Assembly: GCA_964494805.1 (NCBI GenBank) | Contig: CAZBST010000003.1 | Span: 186,001 to 250,000, forward strand | From: CAIYOL01 sp964494805 | GTDB taxonomy: Bacteria > Planctomycetota > Phycisphaerae > Sedimentisphaerales > Anaerobacaceae | Direction: 5' to 3' | DNA length: 64,000 bases | Shown: one piece after another, positions 36,093-44,431 of the stretch | How the letters are laid out: each line of letters starts with the position of its first letter | Position numbering within the stretch: position 1 is the first letter of the stretch | Program-made: the position numbers and the translations under genes | The notes under the pieces: generated by a model | Databases searched by the model: none | Seen by the model: the letters and a program-made list of their open reading frames with translations, nothing else | What the model was told of the DNA's origin: nothing

Positions 36093-37280
36093 ATGAAAGT
36101 AAGTAAACGAGCCCAGGCGGTACCGCCTTCGGTAACTATAGCCATTACTTCGCTGGCGAAGGAATTGAAGGCCAAAGGTGTGGACATAGTTGGTTTAGGT
36201 GCAGGTGAGCCGGATTTCGATACGCCTGATTATATCAAGGACGCAGCGATAAAAGCCATCAAAGCAGGACATACGAAATATACTGCTGCGGCAGGTACAG
36301 TAGAACTCAGGACAGCTATCGCCGAAAAATTACAGAGAGAAAACGGTCTCAAATACACGCCTGACCAGGTTATCGTCAACATCGGCGGCAAGCACTCGGT
36401 TTATGAAGCGATGCAGGCGATACTTGACCCCGGCGACGAGGTCATTCTGCCAGCTCCGTATTGGGTGACATATATTGAGACTATAAAGCTTGCCGGCGCT
36501 GTGCCCAGAATTATCCAGGCCGACAAAGCCAATAGCTACAAAATCACACCGCAACAGTTAGAAAAAGCTATAACCAATAAAACCGCTATGCTGTTAATTA
36601 ATTCTCCAAACAATCCGGGCGGTTTTACGTATACGCCTGAAGAGCTGGCTGGCCTCGCGAAGATTCTTGAAGGAACAACCGTGGTGGTGATTTCAGATGA
36701 GATTTATGAAAAACTCATCTACGGTGATACCAAATTTGTGAGCTTCGCTTCACTATCCAAGGATGCCTATGACAGGACCCTGACCCTTAACGGCTTGAGT
36801 AAAACTTATTCTATGACCGGCTGGCGCATGGGCTACACCGCAGGGCCGCTGGAAGTTATAAAGGCAATGGGACGGCTGCAATCTCATATGACTCAAAATC
36901 CCGTAACCTTCGCTCAGGATGCTGCGATTGCTGCACTGGGCGATGATGGTGGTGCCGTAGAAAAGATGCGGACAGAATTTGAGCGTCGAGCCAAATATAT
37001 GACGCGGCGATTAAACAGCATCAAAAGCGTGGAATGCTGTGAACCTACCGGTGCTTTTTATTGTTTTCCTGATGTTTCGAGCCATTATGGCCGAACTATC
37101 AATGGTGCAAAAATTGACGGCAGTATGGACTTTGCAAAGGCGCTTCTGGAGCAGGCCAATGTTGCCGTTGTTCCGGGTTTGCCGTTCGGCTGCGATGCAA
37201 ATGTGCGTTTAAGTTTTGCCTGCTCGATTGAACAGATTACCGAGGGATTAGACAGGTTGGAGAAATGGCTCAGTCAATAA
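36093..37280 (+). CDS. PLP-dependent aminotransferase, aspartate aminotransferase type (class I/II)
   Basis: The protein has 395 residues from the ATG at 36093, chosen because gaaaggaag stands just upstream and the protein then starts like other members (MKVSKRAQAVPPSVT). The fold-type I features are GLGAGEPDFDTPDY, NSPNNPGGFTYTPEE, VVISDEIYEKLIY and the Schiff-base lysine in LNGLSKTYSMTGWRMGY (about K237), with the substrate-carboxylate Arg in NVRLSFACS. It transfers amino groups between aspartate (or another amino acid) and 2-oxoglutarate. Its end overlaps the next start by 16 bases. Confidence 0.95.
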   Translation: MKVSKRAQAVPPSVTIAITSLAKELKAKGVDIVGLGAGEPDFDTPDYIKDAAIKAIKAGHTKYTAAAGTVELRTAIAEKLQRENGLKYTPDQVIVNIGGKHSVYEAMQAILDPGDEVILPAPYWVTYIETIKLAGAVPRIIQADKANSYKITPQQLEKAITNKTAMLLINSPNNPGGFTYTPEELAGLAKILEGTTVVVISDEIYEKLIYGDTKFVSFASLSKDAYDRTLTLNGLSKTYSMTGWRMGYTAGPLEVIKAMGRLQSHMTQNPVTFAQDAAIAALGDDGGAVEKMRTEFERRAKYMTRRLNSIKSVECCEPTGAFYCFPDVSSHYGRTINGAKIDGSMDFAKALLEQANVAVVPGLPFGCDANVRLSFACSIEQITEGLDRLEKWLSQ

Positions 37281-40200
37281 CAATAAAGGCCAAAGACCAA
37301 AATCGTGGTTCCGCGGGCGAGTTACGAGTTACGAGTTACGAACATCGTGCATTATCCGGCTGGCCAATGATATTAGGCTGGCTGGCAATGCTCATTTTTG
37401 CCTTTCACGCCAGCACACATATGGTTGGCGCCGGCGATACGTGGGTTGCAATGGCCTGCGGCCGGCATTTTATCAATCATGGTGTTAATACTGTCGAGCC
37501 ATTCAGCGCAAATTCACACAAGGCAGGTCCTACAAAAGAGGAAATCAGGACTTGGCCAAACTGGGCACAATGGATTGCACAGAAGGTCGGCATTGAAACA
37601 GTTAAATACTGGCATCCGACCGGCTGGATAGACCAGAATTGGCTGACACACGTTATTTTTTACTGGCTGACAACTCTGTCACCTTTCGCAGACGCCGAGA
37701 CTCTTTCATTCAATACGCTGGTCTATTGGAAGTTTGCGATTTATATAATTACCGTGATTTGTGTTTACTACACCGGTCGATTACTGGGGGTTAATCCAGC
37801 TTTGTTGGCGGTGTTTGCCTGTTTTGCGATGTTCACAGGACGTTCTTTCCTTGATGTTCGTCCTGCGGGTTTCTCAAATTTGCTGGTTGCTGTCTTTTTG
37901 CTTATACTTGTCCTTGCCACATATAGAAACATATTATATATCTGGCTCATCGTTCCAATTACAATTTTCTGGTGTAATGTTCACGGCGGGTACATCTACG
38001 TATTTATAATGCTTGTGCCATTTGCAGGTCTCCATCTGCTGATTAACTTGTCTAAAAAATGGGCTGTCATTTTATATAATCTTACTGCTTGGCCGTTCTT
38101 CTTTCTTCTTCTTTCCCGGATTCAGTTTGAAAAAGTCCCTAAAAACGAGCTTGGTCCATTACAGTTTAAGATTTTTTTACTGTTAGTCTCGCTGATAATC
38201 CTAGATGTTATATTGATATTTTTTAAGGACAGGTTTGTCTCTATTAAATGGAAAGGCTTTTATCATACTATTGCCGCTGGTTTTGTCACCTTTATCGCAG
38301 TAATCATTTTCAATCCGTTTCATTTTACGAACCTGACTCACACCTTCGTCATCAGTGTTAGTGAGCACGCCAAGATGTGGCGTACTGTCAACGAATGGCA
38401 TCCGGCTTTTGCATGGGAAAATCCTGTGGGTTCGGGTTTTCCGTTTTTAATTCTTTTTATTTTAAGTATTGGTTTGACTTTTTTTTGGCTCTTCAGCCGC
38501 TGTCTTCCACCCAGGTTACTGAAAGCACCAAAGGATGAACTTGAAGCGCAGGAAAATCGGTTTGAAACGCTATTAACAATCTTCGGCAGTGCAGCCGCTG
38601 TATTTATATGTTGGGTTACATTTATTTCCTTCTCTTTCATTAAAGCTGATACGGTAAGCTTGCTTTTGTGTGCTATATTTGTGTGTATCCTGCTGCTCAG
38701 TATTTACAAGAGTGTTCATTTCATTTATTTGGCAGTTGGCCTCACGTTGCTGGCTATGTGGTCCAGCGATGCCGGTGCCAACTATTCCGGTAGATATATC
38801 TATCCGTTTGTGATACTGCCAGCGTATGTCATAGTGCATATTCTTGTCTTACTGTTCTCGAAAACTATTAAATTCAAACTAAAAGATATCGCTTTTGTTG
38901 TCTTTACGGCCGTTGTTTCGTTGTTGGTAATGATTCTTATTTTTAATCCTTTCAACTTTAAGATGCCTTTTTCGAATGCCGTAAAGCAATTTTTAGAACT
39001 TCGTCGGATATGGTGGCCAGAGTATGAAAGTAACCTTGAAATAACCTATGAGCACTTGTTTGGTGTCCTTTATATTGTTAACATTGGTTCGATTGTTATT
39101 TGGTTAGCGCTGCCTTACTTGCGAAAATTATTTAGTTCGCTTCCGGATAAAATCCACGAAGACGCCCGAATTGTTCAATACGAGCTGCCTAAGATTGATT
39201 TGCCGCTAATGGCCATTGCTGCCCTTACCATTTATATGGCCTATCGTTCCCGCAGGTTTATACCGATAGCAGCTATCGCAGCCTGTCCGATTATAGCGAT
39301 GTTTATTGACCAGATGAGCCGCACAATCTCGGCTACACGTAATTTCTACAAGCGCCGTTCCTCCTCCGTCAACCCAATGCCATATAACCTTCAATTGTTT
39401 TTTATCTTTGCTGCCGCCGTTGCGGTTATGGCTTTTGGCGTCTCGTGGGGACTTAAATTTAAGCGTGTATATCTTGCCCCCTGGCCCACTGATACGAGAT
39501 TAAATTCTATTTTTATGCGGATGACGGCATCAAATGTCAAACCGTTTGACGCCTGTAAGTTTATAAAAGATAACAAGTTAAAAGGGAAGATGTTTAATTA
39601 CTGGACCGAAGGCGGTTTCATCGCCTGGGGCCAAGAGCCCGACCCGAATACCGGCCGAACTCCTCTGCAATTATTTATGGACGGCAGGGCACAAGCAGCT
39701 TATGAGCCGAGAGCTTACCAGATTTGGTCTACTATTATGTCTGGAGGTCCAGACGTCCGAAGTGCTAGGATAAGAAGAACCACTCCTGATTATACTAAGG
39801 TCGGCCGGTGGATAGGTGAACAGCTGAAAAAACACAATGTCTGGTTAGTCTTAATGCCCATGACCGACTCAGAAGTATATAAGGGGCCTTTAGTAAAAGG
39901 CCTTGAACGTAATCCTAATTGGCCTCTTATCTTCTTTAGTAACACAGAAAAAATCTATATTGATGTAACAACTCCACAGGGCAAGGAGCTTTTCGAGGGC
40001 ATATCCAGTGGCAAGACAGTCTACCCCAATGAGTTCACCAGAAACCTCATCATTGCTTACCATATGTTCTCACCTAACCGGGGGAAACAAAGCCTTGGTT
40101 TTGCCATCAAAGCCTTCAATTTATACCCGTCGCAAGCCCCAATGCAGATAATTTTGCCTCTTGCTAAATACGCTGAGCTGCAACCTTCTATAAGCAATTT

Positions 40201-40417
40201 CTGCGAAAATTATTTTGACGAATTCGCAAGAAATAAAAGTATTTATGTGAAACAGGATAGCTATCTCCATAGAATCTGGGCCGCATTGGTCGCAGGCAAA
40301 TATTTGCGGGGAGTTGCTGCAAAACAAGGAAACACCAAGCTTGTGCAGTTTTATGACGCCAAAATTGAAGAGTATCAGAACGAAGAGGGACCGTTGCAAA
40401 AAGCTAAGAGGTGGTAA
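37265..40417 (+). CDS. Large polytopic membrane protein, GT-C-like
   Basis: The protein has 1050 residues. The first 720 residues or so hold about 15 hydrophobic helices. The N-terminal pattern GAGDTWVAMACGRHFINHG, followed by PFSANS and QNWLTHVIFYWL, resembles the acidic first-loop region of GT-C glycosyltransferase-like proteins of planctomycetes, which use lipid-phosphate sugars. A soluble extracytoplasmic domain of about 300 residues closes the protein (LFMDGRAQAAYEPRAYQIW). It lies directly before a dolichol-phosphate-mannose-synthase-like GT2, which would supply such a donor. Exact activity unknown. The start ATG lies inside the end of the aminotransferase gene. Confidence 0.65.
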   Translation: MAQSITIKAKDQNRGSAGELRVTSYEHRALSGWPMILGWLAMLIFAFHASTHMVGAGDTWVAMACGRHFINHGVNTVEPFSANSHKAGPTKEEIRTWPNWAQWIAQKVGIETVKYWHPTGWIDQNWLTHVIFYWLTTLSPFADAETLSFNTLVYWKFAIYIITVICVYYTGRLLGVNPALLAVFACFAMFTGRSFLDVRPAGFSNLLVAVFLLILVLATYRNILYIWLIVPITIFWCNVHGGYIYVFIMLVPFAGLHLLINLSKKWAVILYNLTAWPFFFLLLSRIQFEKVPKNELGPLQFKIFLLLVSLIILDVILIFFKDRFVSIKWKGFYHTIAAGFVTFIAVIIFNPFHFTNLTHTFVISVSEHAKMWRTVNEWHPAFAWENPVGSGFPFLILFILSIGLTFFWLFSRCLPPRLLKAPKDELEAQENRFETLLTIFGSAAAVFICWVTFISFSFIKADTVSLLLCAIFVCILLLSIYKSVHFIYLAVGLTLLAMWSSDAGANYSGRYIYPFVILPAYVIVHILVLLFSKTIKFKLKDIAFVVFTAVVSLLVMILIFNPFNFKMPFSNAVKQFLELRRIWWPEYESNLEITYEHLFGVLYIVNIGSIVIWLALPYLRKLFSSLPDKIHEDARIVQYELPKIDLPLMAIAALTIYMAYRSRRFIPIAAIAACPIIAMFIDQMSRTISATRNFYKRRSSSVNPMPYNLQLFFIFAAAVAVMAFGVSWGLKFKRVYLAPWPTDTRLNSIFMRMTASNVKPFDACKFIKDNKLKGKMFNYWTEGGFIAWGQEPDPNTGRTPLQLFMDGRAQAAYEPRAYQIWSTIMSGGPDVRSARIRRTTPDYTKVGRWIGEQLKKHNVWLVLMPMTDSEVYKGPLVKGLERNPNWPLIFFSNTEKIYIDVTTPQGKELFEGISSGKTVYPNEFTRNLIIAYHMFSPNRGKQSLGFAIKAFNLYPSQAPMQIILPLAKYAELQPSISNFCENYFDEFARNKSIYVKQDSYLHRIWAALVAGKYLRGVAAKQGNTKLVQFYDAKIEEYQNEEGPLQKAKRW

Positions 40418-40420
40418 CTT

Positions 40421-41161
40421 GTGGTAAAAGATAAGTTGAAAACATCCCTGTTTTCAAGTCCTGCTCCGGTTTCTATCAGTGTTTTCTTTCCTTGTTATAA
40501 CGAACAAGACAATGTTGAGCGCACCGTGGAACAGGCACTTGGTGTTCTAAGGAAACTTAACGCGGACTTTGAAGTAATTATTGTTGATGACGGCAGTTCC
40601 GACGCCACCGGGCAAATCGCCGATGAAATCTCCCGCCGAGATAGCCGTGTAAAAGTGGTGCACCACCACCCTAATCTCGGTTATGGGGCCGCATTGCAGT
40701 CCGGGTTTAAAGCAGCCACCAAGAAACTTGTTTTTTATACCGATGGCGACGGTCAGTTTGATATCAACGAGATGCCGCCGTTACTGCCACTGATGAGCCA
40801 GTTCGATATTGTCAGCTGCTACCGACTGAACCGTCAGGATTCTTTTATACGAAAAGTTAATGGGTGGTGCTGGACAAAATTGGTTTGCTTGATGTTCGGT
40901 ATGAGAGTCCGTGATGTTGACTGCGCTTTCAAACTATATAAAAGGGAAATTTTCGACAATATTCGAATGTCAAGTTTAGGTGCTCTGATAGATACTGAGA
41001 TTTTAGCTCGTGCTATCCGCAAAGGCTATTCTATCACTCAAAAAGGTGTGCATCATTATCCGCGAACAGCCGGCGCACAAACTGGCGCTAATTTAAAAGT
41101 AATTCTTCGTGCGTTCAAAGAGCTGTTCGAACTGCGTCGCCAGATTCTAAGCGGAAGTTGA
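40421..41161 (+). CDS. Family 2 glycosyltransferase, polyprenyl-phosphate sugar synthase type
   Basis: The protein has 246 residues starting from GTG at 40421, three bases after the previous stop. Motifs: SVFFPCYNEQDNVERTVEQA, IIVDDGSSDATGQIA, HHPNLGYGAALQSGFKAA, FYTDGDGQFDINE and DVDCAFKLYKR. This is the DPM1/GtrB-like class that loads a sugar onto undecaprenyl phosphate on the cytoplasmic face. It lacks the C-terminal membrane helices of GtrB. Its neighbour at 37265 is a candidate user of the product. Confidence 0.88.
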   Translation: MVKDKLKTSLFSSPAPVSISVFFPCYNEQDNVERTVEQALGVLRKLNADFEVIIVDDGSSDATGQIADEISRRDSRVKVVHHHPNLGYGAALQSGFKAATKKLVFYTDGDGQFDINEMPPLLPLMSQFDIVSCYRLNRQDSFIRKVNGWCWTKLVCLMFGMRVRDVDCAFKLYKREIFDNIRMSSLGALIDTEILARAIRKGYSITQKGVHHYPRTAGAQTGANLKVILRAFKELFELRRQILSGS

Positions 41162-41190
41162 TAATTGAGGCACGATATGCAATACAAAGT

Positions 41191-43122
41191 ATGAACGAAG
41201 GGAAGGTCAATCTGTTCGTTTACGGCTCACTGCGGGAGCCCGGAATATTCAAATCGGTTAGCAGCATTGGCTTTACTATTGACAAGCCGCTGACCAATGA
41301 AGAAACCCTTTTGGCTGAGCCGGCTCTGCTGCCTTACTACCGAAAGGTAACGCCCGACAATGTTTATTTCTATGCTGTGCCGGCTACATCTTCAAAAATA
41401 GAAGGTTTTGTTATTTACGGAGTTCCACCCTCGGCGATGGCCGAAATCGACAGATATGAAGGCAAACGCTACGACAGGGAAACCGTTCACGTCAATACCG
41501 CAGGGGGATTGGTCGAGGCACAAGCATATCTGGCCACACACGAGTCGATGAAAAAACACTTCGGCGATAGGTTCCGCGTTAACCTGATACATGAGTTGTG
41601 GCTGCGAAAACGGATTGAAGAGTTTATAAAGAAACACACCCGCCCCGGTGAAGAAACCACCGATGCCAACCTCGAGCGCCGGGCAGAAAGAGAGCTGCTG
41701 GCTACCACCGAACGCGACTTGGTTATAAGTCACTACCACAGCGATGCCGTCAGCGACTATTATCTCGAGCACGAACTGGACCGCCCCAGGCCGAGCATAA
41801 AACCCCTTCGCGATGAACCGAATGTTGCATCCTTTGTCAAAAACTACCTGGCGCTGGTCATAAAACAGGTCATTCTCAATCAGCTCGACGAAAAAATTCA
41901 GTCTGCATACCGCTTTGAGCTTGAGCATATACGTACTTCCGAAAGATACTTCAAGCGCTCAGTCAGTCTTCTCATCGCTTTGCAGATGATAAACACCGAC
42001 GATGTTGAACTGATTGTCGATAAGGCGCTTAGGACAATGCCGTACCAAAAATACGACCTTATCGACTACGTCAAATATGCTGTCCAGGCAGCCGACAGCA
42101 TATTCGATTCGCGCGTGGCTTACTCATATCTTGAGCGTGTTCGCGCCAACTTCAACCCGGGTCTTATACCGCTTGGAGCCGAGATAGAATTGAGCAATTT
42201 GGGTCCTGCTGCTGTTGAGCCGCAGGCAAGTTCTCAGAAGAAATTTGACCCGATATACGATGGCTTTAGATTCTTTCACGATTTCTGGCTGGATGTTCTA
42301 TCCTGGAAACTTGGCGGATATATTGACGACCACACCGGTTCGACCGAGCGCGATCGCCGGCGGGGTTTTCTCGAATTAGCGCCGGGCAGACTAAACATCG
42401 CCGGAGAACTATCTCGACCGGCAACAGCAGACCCGTGGCTTCTCAACCAGTTGATACACGAGATTACTGCTTTCTATAACGTCCGCCCACATAGTTTGCA
42501 TCTTTCTTTTCAGCTTCAAAAGAACCAACTCGGCCGCCAAAAAGTTCTCTCATTGGATTTCGTGAAGTGCCTGCTTGCACTCGGTGGCGGTTTGCAGAAG
42601 GAAAAGACTGGAAGACTGTGGATTTCAAGAATGGGCTATGATGAAATAACCCAGCGCAGCGACGGCGAAGAAGAGTTTGTCTTTGCCAGAACCAGCAAGC
42701 GCAAATGGTATCTCGGTGAGGACGAGATTGCCGATAAGCCGCCGGTGCAGGCTACCACATACGTCCAGCAGTATAAATTCATTCGCCTTGATAAAGATGC
42801 TAACTATGAGCCCTTAATCATCTGTCTTAAAGGTCTGCAGTTATCTTTCAACCCGGCGGATTATTTAAGCGCAGAGCAGCTCAAAGGAAGCGAAAGATTG
42901 CGGCAGGAATATGAGGACTTAAAAAAATGGGCTGTCGAACCTGCGGAAATCAGCCTCCGAACAATAAACAAATTTTTAAATACCGTCCAGGACGGCCTGA
43001 TGAATGAAAGGCACCATCGTCCCGCACATAAATTACACTACATCGATTGGGCGCTAAATGCTATTGGAGCACAGCTGCAGATGTTCAATAAGCGAATCGA
43101 AGACTCGCTTGGTACTGCTTAA
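41191..43122 (+). CDS. Gamma-glutamylcyclotransferase-like domain with a large unknown C-terminal region
   Basis: The protein has 643 residues from the ATG at 41191 (a TTG at 41158 overlapping the GT2 stop is the alternative). The first 120 residues match the AIG2/GGCT fold: VNLFVYGSLREPGIF, GFVIYGVPPSAMAEIDRYEG with the catalytic-type Glu, and YDRETVHV. These enzymes release 5-oxoproline from gamma-glutamyl amines. The remaining 500 residues are soluble, mixed alpha/beta, and not recognised (ELAPGRLNIAGELSRPATAD, HEITAFYNVRPHSLHLSFQL). Such a long extension is unusual for the family. It is probably cotranscribed with the GT2 and phosphatase genes. Confidence 0.6.
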   Translation: MNEGKVNLFVYGSLREPGIFKSVSSIGFTIDKPLTNEETLLAEPALLPYYRKVTPDNVYFYAVPATSSKIEGFVIYGVPPSAMAEIDRYEGKRYDRETVHVNTAGGLVEAQAYLATHESMKKHFGDRFRVNLIHELWLRKRIEEFIKKHTRPGEETTDANLERRAERELLATTERDLVISHYHSDAVSDYYLEHELDRPRPSIKPLRDEPNVASFVKNYLALVIKQVILNQLDEKIQSAYRFELEHIRTSERYFKRSVSLLIALQMINTDDVELIVDKALRTMPYQKYDLIDYVKYAVQAADSIFDSRVAYSYLERVRANFNPGLIPLGAEIELSNLGPAAVEPQASSQKKFDPIYDGFRFFHDFWLDVLSWKLGGYIDDHTGSTERDRRRGFLELAPGRLNIAGELSRPATADPWLLNQLIHEITAFYNVRPHSLHLSFQLQKNQLGRQKVLSLDFVKCLLALGGGLQKEKTGRLWISRMGYDEITQRSDGEEEFVFARTSKRKWYLGEDEIADKPPVQATTYVQQYKFIRLDKDANYEPLIICLKGLQLSFNPADYLSAEQLKGSERLRQEYEDLKKWAVEPAEISLRTINKFLNTVQDGLMNERHHRPAHKLHYIDWALNAIGAQLQMFNKRIEDSLGTA

Positions 43123-43186
43123 TCACTTAATGACCCTGTACATTAAGAAGTTGAGAAGAAACTGTAGTAAGGAAGGATATTGCATA

Positions 43187-43837
43187 ATGGCTGACGGTCA
43201 TTTACAACAGCGATTGAAACCAGCGTTCAAAATTTGTCTGATATGTCTTGCTGTCTTACTGGTAGGAGGTGGGATTTGGGTTTGGCAGAGCAAAATTAAG
43301 GACCGTGTTATTCCCAAAAATTTCGGTGTGGTGGAGAAAGGTCGGCTCTATCGCAGCGGCCTTCTTTCCGCGGCACTGGTGAAAAAGGTCCTGTTAAAAC
43401 ACAAAATTAAAGTTATTATCGACTTGGCTGCCGGTTCGGGCAACCGTGACCGAAGATCGGAAGAGCAGGCTGCTGCCGAGCTGGGTATCGAAAGATTTAC
43501 GTTTCGGCTTCATGGTGATGGCACAGGTGACGTTAACGATTACGCGCAGGCCATCGCCGCAATAGTCCACGCGGAGCAGGAGCACAAACCGGTGCTGGTG
43601 CATTGTAATGCAGGATTGCAGCGCACCGGCGGCGTGATTGCTGTGTATCAGTTGCTTGTAAAGCGGAACGCTCCGTCTTTTGCCTACCGTGAGTTTACGC
43701 GTTATGATAGGGACCCTTGGAACGACACGGCTTTATTTGAATATATCAACAGAAATATGGAAATGCTGGCTGTGCTGCTTAAGAAAATGGGTGTCATCAA
43801 TGAGATTCCCAGTCCGCTTCCTGTCTTCGGGCCCTGA
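43187..43837 (+). CDS. Membrane-anchored dual-specificity/tyrosine phosphatase-like protein
   Basis: The protein has 216 residues from the ATG at 43187, preceded by aaggaagg. One N-terminal membrane helix (FKICLICLAVLLVGGGIWVW) is followed by a phosphatase domain with VVEKGRLYRSGLL and the P-loop VHCNAGLQRTGG (H139, C140, R146), an intact CX5RT signature. The catalytic domain would lie outside the cytoplasmic membrane if the anchor is N-in. Similar proteins dephosphorylate phosphotyrosine, phosphoinositides or polyprenyl-linked phosphates; the target is unknown. It lies 64 bp after the previous gene. Confidence 0.82.
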   Translation: MADGHLQQRLKPAFKICLICLAVLLVGGGIWVWQSKIKDRVIPKNFGVVEKGRLYRSGLLSAALVKKVLLKHKIKVIIDLAAGSGNRDRRSEEQAAAELGIERFTFRLHGDGTGDVNDYAQAIAAIVHAEQEHKPVLVHCNAGLQRTGGVIAVYQLLVKRNAPSFAYREFTRYDRDPWNDTALFEYINRNMEMLAVLLKKMGVINEIPSPLPVFGP

Positions 43838-43846
43838 TATAATGTG

Positions 43847-44356
43847 TCACCGAATGCTCCTTGATGGTTTCTTTCCCCGCCGTTTTACCTTCGACTGATA
43901 TATCTTTCTTTTTTTTAACTTCCCTATCGCCAGTTTGACTACTTCGTTATGGTCGAATGCCAAATCTCTCGGCAGGTTTTCTATATTAAACCATTGCGCC
44001 TTCGCCGCATCATCGCCCGCTTTTAACTTGTTTTGTCCCTTTGCTGCAATTCCCATAAATACCACTGTGATTACTCTTCCCCGTGGGTCTCGGCCGACTT
44101 TGCCGGCGGTATAAATTTGTTCCAGTGGTATATCTATCAGCCCCGTCTCTTCTGCCAGTTCTCTGGCCGCTGCCGTCTCAAGCTCCTCATCAATATCGAC
44201 AAATCCACCGGGTAGTGCCCATTTGCCTTTGAACGGCTCGTTTTTGCGATTGACCAGCAGCAATTCGGCTTTGCCTGTAGAAAATCCGAGCACAGCGACG
44301 TCAGCCGCAGCCATCGGCCTCGGCCATTCGTAAACATATTTGCCTTTTTTCGCCAT
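43847..44356 (-). CDS. Nudix hydrolase
   Basis: The protein has 169 residues. The Nudix box GGFVDIDEELETAAARELAE continues into ETGL, fitting GX5EX7REUXEEXGU. The N-terminal GFSTGKAELLLVNRKNEPF and the following GKWALPGG are typical of the ADP-ribose/NMN pyrophosphatase group, often found with NAD metabolism or as a sugar-nucleotide housekeeping enzyme. A basic C-terminal tail (KRRGKKPSRSIR) extends beyond the fold. It is convergent with the phosphatase (nine bases) and divergent from the kinase-GT9 gene. Confidence 0.92.
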   Translation of the reverse strand: MAKKGKYVYEWPRPMAAADVAVLGFSTGKAELLLVNRKNEPFKGKWALPGGFVDIDEELETAAARELAEETGLIDIPLEQIYTAGKVGRDPRGRVITVVFMGIAAKGQNKLKAGDDAAKAQWFNIENLPRDLAFDHNEVVKLAIGKLKKRKIYQSKVKRRGKKPSRSIR

Positions 44357-44431
44357 AAGGTTTAATTTAGCAGCTCAGCCACAAACAATCAATTGATTAA
44401 AGCTGCTCTATTGCTTAAAATAGCCAATCTT

